A DNA stretch of 13,692 nucleotides, from positions 1 through 13,692 of the forward strand of contig DHKE01000020.1 in the NCBI GenBank assembly GCA_002404675.1. Direction: 5' to 3'. Positions 1-5,468 of this stretch are shown piece by piece. Within the stretch, counting starts at the first letter, position 1. Each line of letters begins with the position of its first letter. The DNA comes from Porphyromonadaceae bacterium UBA4702. GTDB lineage: Bacteria; Bacteroidota; Bacteroidia; Bacteroidales; Muribaculaceae. The notes below the pieces were generated by a model that was not told the DNA's origin, made no database searches, and saw only the letters and a list, made by a program, of their open reading frames with translations. Both the position numbers and the translations under genes were made by a program.

Positions 1-39
1 TGTCCTAATCTGCGGTTTCTTTATTTAAGGGAATGTGTT

Positions 40-120
40 TTCCTGATTTTGGTTGACTGCCGGGTTGTCATTCCTGAAGCAGGTTGACTCGGTTAAACTT
101 ATTCCTGAATTGGGTTGACT
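40..120. repeat. Three phased TIR-like motifs at the IS left end (31-bp period)
   Basis: The motif TTCCTGA-N5-GGTTGACT, allowing small variation in the spacer, starts at 40, 71 and 102, exactly 31 bases apart. The same motif occurs in inverted orientation at the right end of the element (1596 to about 1577, TCCTGAAAAATGTTGACT on the minus strand). The units are therefore copies of the terminal inverted repeat core. Their spacing of close to three helical turns suggests that transposase binds several subterminal sites on one DNA face. The sequence between the conserved cores differs among units. Confidence 0.75.
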
Positions 121-123
121 GCC

Positions 124-172
124 CCGTCAGGGGTCTCCTTCCGGCCTACGGCCTCCAGTCGACCCCTGACGG
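124..172. repeat. Large hairpin between orfB and the IS left end
   Basis: CCGTCAGGGGTC at 124-135 is the exact reverse complement of GACCCCTGACGG at 161-172, giving a 12-bp GC-rich stem. The 25-base interior holds a second small stem, GGCC at 143-146 paired with GGCC at 150-153 around a TAC loop. It lies downstream of the OrfB stop codon (241-243), so on the minus-strand transcript it would be a strong 3' structure. It could act as a terminator or as a block to read-through across the element end. No long U-tract follows, so a classical intrinsic terminator is not assured. Confidence 0.6.
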
Positions 173-240
173 AGCGCAAAGGTAATCTTTTTCCCTGGAT
201 CGCCGTCATGCCCTTCCCCCCTTTCCTGCAGCCGCGCCCT

Positions 241-1105
241 TTACGGCCTCGTCGCGGAAGTTCCGCCACCTCTTCCGAACCTCTCGTTACACTGCGCCGC
301 CTGTACGAGCGTCATCATGTCCAGGCTCATGTGCGGCCGCTCGTTGTTGCAGAAGTCCACGGCGGCTGCCACCGCAGCCCTGACATCCTCGACGCTGGTG
401 AAGCGAATGCCGCCGAGCAGCTCGTTCTTGATCGTCGAGTTGACGCGCTCGGCAATGGCGTTCTCCTTGGGGTCGCCGTTCTCGGTCATGCTTATGCGCA
501 TGTGCCGCCGCTTCAGGATGCCGGTGTAGTCCCGGCTTGCGTACTGCACGCCGCGGTCGCTGTGGTGCATCGGGACGGACGTACCGCCCCCGTCAATGCC
601 GAGGCGGCCGAGAGCCATCTCCAGAGCCTGGACACACCGGCCCGCGCCAAGGTCGCCGCCGACTGCCCAGCCCACTATCTCGCGGCTGTATGCGTCGGCG
701 GCGAGCGACAGGTAGCAGAAGGCGCAGCCTGTGCTGCCGGAACCATACGGGGATGTAGGTTATGTCCGAGACCCAAAGCTGGTTGGCAGCCTCGGGGATG
801 AAATTCCGGACAAGGTTGGGGTACAGCGGAAGGCCGTGCGTCGAGTCCGTGGTCCGGGGCTTGCGCCTCTTGCGGCGGACCTTGAGGCCGTGACGGTCGA
901 TGATGTCCCAGAACTTGTCGCGCCCGACCCTGTCGGCTTCAGGCATGTCGCGCCTGTACATCTGCCACAGTTTCCCGCCGCCGGTGCCGCGAGCCTTGGC
1001 ACGCACCCCGCGTATGTATTCCAGGGCGAAGGCTTCCCGCGCAGCCCTGCTGGCTGCTCCTAAGCCCTTGTCCTTGTGGCAGGCCTGCTTGCTTACGCCA
1101 GACAA
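241..1105 (-). pseudogene. IS3-family transposase OrfB (DDE integrase), frameshifted
   Basis: This is the catalytic half of an IS3 transposase, which would cut and join the element ends. The first part (1105 down to about 740, with a TTG start inside the natural OrfAB fusion frame) has the HTH_21-type region and the first catalytic aspartate in WVSDITYIPVW. The second part lies in another frame, ends at 241, and has the second aspartate in HHSDRGVQYAS and the glutamate in NAIAERV. Exactly 35 residues separate the last two, the DD(35)E spacing of the family. The frames rejoin if one base of the GG at 739-740 is removed, restoring VWFGSTGCAFCYLSLAADAY. The break lies well away from the programmed OrfA/OrfB shift, so it is a mutation or a sequencing error. 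Without correction the protein lacks two catalytic residues. Confidence 0.85.
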
Positions 1106-1158
1106 CCTGCACAGCGTCGCTATCGGATACCGCTTAGCGTCGCTTGCGTGCAGGGCCT

Positions 1159-1560
1159 CTATCGCCTGGCACCGGCTTTTTTTCTTATCGGGATTTTGAA
1201 CTTCTTCTCCGCAACATCGATGATAGCGTTGCAGAGGTCGGCCTCCAGTCGGGCTTCCTCGAGTTCCCGCTCAAGGCGCCAGACCTTTTCCTCCAGTGTC
1301 TCCGCCTCCGTGCTGGCTGGCGCGGAAGCCTCATGCTTTGCACGCCTTTCCGGGGCGCGGACGCCGGCTATGCGGCGGCCTTTGTACGGCTTGCTTCTCA
1401 TTGGTTCTCGGTTTTCTGGCGCAAAGTTACGAACCCACCTGAAAACCGTCGTCGAACTCACGCCTGTTTTTGCGCTTATCGCACGGTACGTGAGTCCTTT
1501 CTTTCTCAGTGACAGCACCGCCGTCAGCAGTTCTGTCTCTCCTTTTGGGTTATTGCTCAT
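1159..1560 (-). CDS. IS3-family transposase OrfA (HTH)
   Basis: This 133-residue protein has an N-terminal helix-turn-helix of the transposase HTH_8/HTH_23 type. The KGLTYRAISAKTGVSSTTVFRWV region at about residues 21-43 holds the recognition helix. A charged, Leu-repeat segment (LEEKVWRLERELEEARLEAD) near residues 88-107 resembles the leucine zipper used for IS3 transposase multimerisation. The role is binding of the terminal repeats and forming the OrfAB transposase by frameshifting. The ATG at 1560 follows the right terminal repeat by about 35 bases, as expected for the leading gene. No confident host-type promoter is visible upstream. Confidence 0.85.
   Translation of the reverse strand: MSNNPKGETELLTAVLSLRKKGLTYRAISAKTGVSSTTVFRWVRNFAPENREPMRSKPYKGRRIAGVRAPERRAKHEASAPASTEAETLEEKVWRLERELEEARLEADLCNAIIDVAEKKFKIPIRKKAGARR
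1176..1183 (-). promoter_or_regulatory. A7G slippery site for programmed -1 frameshift (OrfAB)
   Basis: On the minus strand OrfA runs AGA AAA AAA GCC and stops 15 bases later. A -1 slip on this run of seven A residues moves translation into a frame reading SRCQAIEALHASDAKRYPIATLC, which continues without a stop into LSGVSKQACHK of OrfB. This is the standard way IS3 elements make the full-length transposase. The continuity of the fused frame and the family-typical sequence are direct support; frameshifting itself is inferred. Confidence 0.75.
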
Positions 1561-1611
1561 ATTTTTCTCTTTTATGAGTCAACATTTTTCAGGACAAGAC
1601 AGAATCCAGAA

Positions 1612-1632
1612 CTTGTTCTTCGCAAGAACAAG
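1612..1632 (-). terminator. Perfect hairpin, probable terminator of the parC-DUF5106 cluster
   Basis: CTTGTTCTT at 1612-1620 pairs perfectly with AAGAACAAG at 1624-1632 around a three-base loop. It begins 25 bases beyond the stop codon of the DUF5106 lipoprotein gene (1657-1659) on the minus strand. The following bases are moderately T-rich but form no clean U-tract. Its position at the end of a long co-directional cluster makes termination the simplest role. The IS right end (1596) lies only 15 bases further on. Confidence 0.6.
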
Positions 1633-1656
1633 ACTCAAAAATCACTATATACGGGG

Positions 1657-2607
1657 TCAGCCGGCGACTGACTGCGCGTATTCTGCCAATTCGTCGATGG
1701 TGGCATCCTTGAGCAGCACCTTGTAGCCGGCATCGAGCAGGTATATGGCCGGTGTGGTGTCGAAGATGTAGATGTCGTTGTCCTCGACACGCGACTCGTC
1801 GAAGCCGACTGTCCACCGCGTGGGCATCGTGGCGGCATCGGCGGCAAACGCTTCGCGGTCTTCCGCTACGTCTATCAGCAGGACACGCACCCGCCCCGAA
1901 TTGACCGGTCCCATTAGCTGCTTGTCGTTGCGCACCCGCGATATTATGTCGTGGCAGGTGTCGCAGTCTGGGTCGTAGAACACGAGCAGTGTATATTGCG
2001 CCTTGGGCAGCGCGTATAGTGACCTGACATTGCCGGCACGGTCGGTGAAACGGAAATCGGCTGCGGCGCGTCCGGGGCTGTTCTTTTCGGCTGCGGCAAG
2101 CAGGTACTCGTACCTCTGTTTGTCGCCGTCGTCCAATACCCCAGAGCCGAGAGCCTCCTTCATCCACACTATGAATGCCCGCTCGCAGAACGATTCCGAC
2201 CCTCGGCGGTAGAAATGCTTCCGGGCGAGTTCGGCAAGTTGCTTGTAGGCAGCCGGATAATTGCGCATCTGTTGCAACAAGGTGGTGACAGCGTATGAGA
2301 TGCCGTAGTCCGAAGCATACTGGAACTGCGCGGCGTAGCGTGCGAAAGAAGCATCCAAGAAGTCCTTGTCGCCCATACGGGCATCGTCAGGCGGCAGCGC
2401 ATCCCAGTAGTGCAGTATGACATAATCAGCCCTGTCCATGGGGTCGAATATAGAGTCCGGCACTTCTGGCAGCGGCAGGGCTTTGTCAGCCATGGCGACA
2501 GCGGTGTCTGCCGCCGTGGCTGTGCCCGCTTTGGTGTTTCCGCACGCAGGCATCACAACGAGAGCCGCTGCCAACAGGCTTGTCATGCACAGTCGCTTTC
2601 CGTTCAT
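1657..2607 (-). CDS. DUF5106/thioredoxin-like lipoprotein
   Basis: This is a 316-residue predicted envelope lipoprotein. The start is set at the ATG of MNGKRLCMTS (2607), because a signal peptide follows with lipobox MPAC and acylated Cys22. A longer in-frame reading upstream has no signal and overlaps manA. Residues about 57-175 match the DUF5106 pattern (RADYVILHYWDAL), a helical domain found in Bacteroidetes ahead of thioredoxin folds. Residues about 185-316 form the thioredoxin-like domain with the motif CDTC at 215-218 and a likely cis-proline in DTTPAIYLLD. The active-site surroundings (YDPDCDTCHD) differ from the classic WCGPC, so thiol-disulphide exchange is likely but its redox role is unknown. 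The ATG overlaps the manA stop as ATGA, suggesting translational coupling. It is the last gene of the cluster. Confidence 0.8.
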   Translation of the reverse strand: MNGKRLCMTSLLAAALVVMPACGNTKAGTATAADTAVAMADKALPLPEVPDSIFDPMDRADYVILHYWDALPPDDARMGDKDFLDASFARYAAQFQYASDYGISYAVTTLLQQMRNYPAAYKQLAELARKHFYRRGSESFCERAFIVWMKEALGSGVLDDGDKQRYEYLLAAAEKNSPGRAAADFRFTDRAGNVRSLYALPKAQYTLLVFYDPDCDTCHDIISRVRNDKQLMGPVNSGRVRVLLIDVAEDREAFAADAATMPTRWTVGFDESRVEDNDIYIFDTTPAIYLLDAGYKVLLKDATIDELAEYAQSVAG

Positions 2608-3566
2608 TGCTTGATGTATACTTCGAGGGCGGTGAAATCGCCGTCGGGCGTTATGGTCACATTGTCGCTGCTCGCCGGTATCAGCGCAAGCTCGCCCATA
2701 CGCAACTCGGCATGCGCGGTGTCGGTGGCGAGTTCTGCCTTGCCGGCAGTGGCAATTATTATTACAAACGAATCGCACTCGGAATAGTCGCGCAATATCG
2801 GCTCGTCAATTGTCAAGACATTGGTGCTGAAATACGGTGTCCGCACCACATTGACGGGGATGTCAGGGCGAGCCGTGTACGGCACCGGCTGACCGTCGCA
2901 CCGGCTGAAATCCAGGGCTTCGAGAGCGAGGCCGAGATGCAGCTCGCGCTCGTTGCCGCTGTCGTCGCGCCGCTTGTAGTCATAGATGCGGTACGTCTCG
3001 TCCGAAGTCTGCTGTATCTCCACAAGGAAGCACCCCTGCCCTATGGCATGGACTGTCCCCGGGGGTATCAGGTACACGTCGCCGGGGGCTACACGCCGCC
3101 GGTTGAGCGCACTCTCGATGTTGCCCGAAGCCACCATGTCGAGAAACTGCTCGCGGCTCATGTCGGCATTGAAGCCGATGGTCAGCTGCGCCTCCTCGTC
3201 AGAGGGCAGGACATACCACATCTCAGTCTTGCCGTATGGAAGCCCCCTGCGCTGTGCCATCTCATCATCGGGATGCACTTGCACAGACAACGTGTCGGAA
3301 GCGTCAATCAGCTTGATGAGCAGCGGGAACGTGTCGCCAAACCGCTTGAAATTCTTCTTGCCCAACAATGCAGCCCCATCGCGGTCAATAAGCTGGCGTA
3401 TTGACAGTCCGTCATCGCAGCCGCCCTCGACAGCAGACACGCGGCCGTCAATGCCGGACAACGCCCAGCACTCACCTATCCGCTCGTCAGACTCGAAGCG
3501 TTTGAGCCGTGCTATCTTGTATCCGCCCCAAATGGTGGGCTTGTATATAGGCTTAAATTTCCACAT
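2604..3566 (-). CDS. manA: Mannose-6-phosphate isomerase, class I (short type)
   Basis: This 320-residue cytosolic, zinc-dependent enzyme interconverts mannose 6-phosphate and fructose 6-phosphate, linking glycolysis to GDP-mannose and surface glycan synthesis. The expected zinc ligands are visible: Gln96 and His98 in QVHPDD, Glu115 in KTEMWYVL, and His173 in IPPGTVHAIG. A conserved basic segment TYRIYDYKR follows at 191-199, and the N-terminus KPTIWGG is typical of the family. The length fits the short bacterial class I form, which lacks the long helical insertion of the E. coli enzyme. The start ATG at 3566 is 55 bases after the S41 gene. Its end overlaps the next gene by four bases. No separate promoter was seen in the 55-base gap. 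Confidence 0.93.
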   Translation of the reverse strand: MWKFKPIYKPTIWGGYKIARLKRFESDERIGECWALSGIDGRVSAVEGGCDDGLSIRQLIDRDGAALLGKKNFKRFGDTFPLLIKLIDASDTLSVQVHPDDEMAQRRGLPYGKTEMWYVLPSDEEAQLTIGFNADMSREQFLDMVASGNIESALNRRRVAPGDVYLIPPGTVHAIGQGCFLVEIQQTSDETYRIYDYKRRDDSGNERELHLGLALEALDFSRCDGQPVPYTARPDIPVNVVRTPYFSTNVLTIDEPILRDYSECDSFVIIIATAGKAELATDTAHAELRMGELALIPASSDNVTITPDGDFTALEVYIKQ

Positions 3567-3621
3567 ATCGTCTTGTCAGGTTTGTAGTCCCTTGTGTGAT
3601 TCGGTTGTGTAATTGAGTTTC

Positions 3622-4653
3622 TTATTTTGACAGTAGGTAGATTGCCTTGTCGAGTATCGCGTCGCGCCCGGCTGCAAGTTCCGATGCCGGGGCGTGGACT
3701 TCATACCCGGGTGTCGGGTCAATGCCGTCCTCGATGCTGTTGCCCTGCGCATCCGTCATCGGCGATGCCGACATACGCAGCCGCCAGCCGTTGGGCAGCT
3801 CAGACGAGAACGGCATGCCGCCGCCGCCGCCGGTACGCGCACCCATGACGATGACGCCAGGCGTCTGCCGCATCACCGACACGAAATCGTTGGCTGCGGA
3901 ATAGCATGACCGGTTGGTCAGCACGACGACGGGCTTGCTCCACACCACGCGGCCGCTCTCGGCAGGGTGATACACCACCGGATACGGCTCGGAGAAATCG
4001 GAATGCCCCGGGCCGGTCTTGTGGCGTATGTAGCCGGCCGTCATGTCCTCATGTATCAGCCGCGAGACGAACGGGCGGATATTGGTGAGCATGCCGCCGC
4101 CGTTGCCGCGCACATCAATTATGAGCGCATCACACGCGCTCAGATAAGCCAGCACATAGTCCAGGTTGCCCTCGCCCACCGCGTACGAGAAGGACGGGTA
4201 GCGCAAGTAGCCTATGTTGGACGGCAATATCTTGTAGTCAATGGAACCGGTGGTGCGGTAGTCGAAATCAAGGTAATACTGCTGCACGGTGCGGTAGTCG
4301 AAGTCTTCGGGATAGTCCGTCCACCAGTTGCGGTAATAACTCACATTGAACGGTGAGGAAAGGTTGACATGGCCGTCGCGCAGCTCGGCGAGCATCTCGG
4401 CACACACGTCAAACAGTTCCTCCTGCGTCATGCCGGGCAATATCCGCTTGCGGTAACGCTCGCGCACCTCGTTCCAATCCACCCCTTTCTCCTCGAAATA
4501 GCAGTAGTGGCAGTCCATCTCGTCCCAGAGGCAGTCAAACACACCGAGTGCGTCGTTGTCGTAGTCGTCCAGCTCGTGGCATGCCGTCAGCGGCAGCACC
4601 AACGCTGCGAGAACAGCCAATATAATATGTATATGCCGCAGTGTTTCTCTCAT
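3622..4653 (-). CDS. S41-family peptidase lipoprotein
   Basis: This 343-residue predicted envelope lipoprotein is related to C-terminal-processing and tricorn-core serine proteases. The start is the ATG at 4653 (MRETLRHIHI). It gives a hydrophobic signal with lipobox LTAC and Cys25, and it overlaps the upstream stop as ATGA. Upstream in-frame residues have no signal character. S41 signatures run in order: LRDGHVNL at 91-98, SNIGYLRYPSF at 145-155, IIDVRGNGGG at 178-187, and the nucleophile region SCYSAAND with Ser252. ARTGGGGGMP at 272-281 follows. No PDZ domain is obvious, as in many Bacteroidetes S41 lipoproteins. The substrate is unknown. A run of CCG repeats at about 3817-3832 encodes the five-glycine stretch. 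Confidence 0.88.
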   Translation of the reverse strand: MRETLRHIHIILAVLAALVLPLTACHELDDYDNDALGVFDCLWDEMDCHYCYFEEKGVDWNEVRERYRKRILPGMTQEELFDVCAEMLAELRDGHVNLSSPFNVSYYRNWWTDYPEDFDYRTVQQYYLDFDYRTTGSIDYKILPSNIGYLRYPSFSYAVGEGNLDYVLAYLSACDALIIDVRGNGGGMLTNIRPFVSRLIHEDMTAGYIRHKTGPGHSDFSEPYPVVYHPAESGRVVWSKPVVVLTNRSCYSAANDFVSVMRQTPGVIVMGARTGGGGGMPFSSELPNGWRLRMSASPMTDAQGNSIEDGIDPTPGYEVHAPASELAAGRDAILDKAIYLLSK

Positions 4654-5468
4654 CTTTCCATGTTTTTGTGCATGGCACGCCGAGCCGCGCCGAAAGTTAC
4701 GCCCACCACCAGCGAGTGGCTGACACGCTGCGTGTTGAGGCTGTTGACCCATGACGAATCGACCTTGTACCGGTAGCCTACAGTCAGGCTGCGCTTGGCA
4801 AACACGAACTCGGCAGACAGCAGGTTGTCGATGCGGAAATGGTTGCCCCACCAGCCGGTATGCACCAGTCCGTGGCGGTTGCCGAGGGATATCTCATAAT
4901 ACGACTCTCCGTATTCGGGAGAGAAGAACGCGCCCACGGTGGGCAGAGTCACACAGTCAGTAACAATGACAGGACAACGCCCCAGGCGTGTGTGCCATTC
5001 GCCTCGCGCCCGCAGCAACAGCATTATGTCGGCATGGGCTGACGCGGGGTTGTTGCCGTTGCGCGGCAGGTAAGTTACGCCAGCTGCGAAACCCGCCGCA
5101 CCGCCGGCAGCGACGCGCCATGCCGGAGCGGGCTTCCACACATACGACATTCCCCAGTCATATTGCAGCGTCAAGTCATACATATTGGCGTTGCCGGCAG
5201 GGTTAGCATCCAGCGCGGTTTCCACCATGGCGTTCATCTCCATTGAGAGCCGCTGGGGATTAGCCGGCATCATCTTGTCCCAACGCCCGGAGAGGGCAAG
5301 GCGCGCGCCATGGTAGCGCAGCGGCGTGAGGTAGGTGTCAGCCATCGAAGAGAAGCCGGCTTCGAGGGCGTATGACGAGGTTATGGGGCGGCTTTGCACA
5401 GCATCCTCGCCGTGCAGCACTGCGGTTGAGAAGACCGCCAATGCAAGAGCTGCCAACCTGTCACTCAT
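4650..5468 (-). CDS. DUF3316-like exported protein
   Basis: This 272-residue protein has a short N-terminal hydrophobic segment (LAALALAVFSTAVLHG, residues 5-20) that may be a signal peptide. It is followed by DTYLTPLRYHG at 44-54, a pattern I associate with the DUF3316 family of Bacteroidetes. The rest alternates polar and aromatic or hydrophobic residues (for example MYDLTLQYDWGMSYVW and RSLTVGYRYKVD), as expected for an outer-membrane beta-barrel-like protein. It ends in a short basic tail (ARRAMHKNMER). No enzymatic motif is seen and function is unknown. The ATG (5468) shares one base with the parC stop (TGATG), and its end overlaps the S41 gene by four bases, so it is probably translated from the parC transcript. 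The family name is a recollection, not a search result. Confidence 0.7.
   Translation of the reverse strand: MSDRLAALALAVFSTAVLHGEDAVQSRPITSSYALEAGFSSMADTYLTPLRYHGARLALSGRWDKMMPANPQRLSMEMNAMVETALDANPAGNANMYDLTLQYDWGMSYVWKPAPAWRVAAGGAAGFAAGVTYLPRNGNNPASAHADIMLLLRARGEWHTRLGRCPVIVTDCVTLPTVGAFFSPEYGESYYEISLGNRHGLVHTGWWGNHFRIDNLLSAEFVFAKRSLTVGYRYKVDSSWVNSLNTQRVSHSLVVGVTFGAARRAMHKNMER

Larger units (their letters stand above)
1..1596 (-). mobile_element. IS3-family insertion sequence (left boundary tentative)
   Basis: This is a complete or nearly complete IS3-family element transcribed on the minus strand, with OrfA (HTH) followed by OrfB (DDE integrase core). The right end reads AGGACA at 1591-1596. 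Its reverse complement, TGTCCTGA...GTTGACT, gives the TG...CA termini usual for IS3 elements. At position 1 the sequence begins TGTCCT, which matches the right terminus over six bases and more weakly beyond (about 11 of 20). The left end is therefore placed at 1, but it could lie slightly inside or outside the window. No target duplication can be checked because no left flank is visible. The element sits just beyond the end of the parC-to-DUF5106 gene cluster. OrfB carries an extra-base frameshift, so this copy is probably inactive on its own unless that base is a sequencing error. Confidence 0.75.

Noticed and set aside
40..132. The 31-bp repeats as a CRISPR array
   Set aside because: Only the first part of each unit is conserved, the remaining bases are too few for spacers, no cas gene is near, and the motif matches the IS terminal repeat.
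115..801. Plus-strand 228-residue open frame across the IS
   Set aside because: It is antisense to the transposase OrfB, has the Arg/Pro/Ala-rich look of a GC-rich shadow frame and shows no family motif.
2608..2778. N-terminal extension of the DUF5106 protein
   Set aside because: The extension is Arg/His/Cys-rich, overlaps manA in another frame and would bury the lipoprotein signal that starts at 2607.
3817..3832. CCG trinucleotide run as a phase-variable repeat
   Set aside because: It encodes the glycine-rich loop in the S41 domain, and changes in unit number would not shift the frame.
4654..4851. N-terminal extension of the S41 peptidase
   Set aside because: It overlaps the DUF3316-like gene out of frame, and the lipoprotein signal with LTAC starts at 4653.
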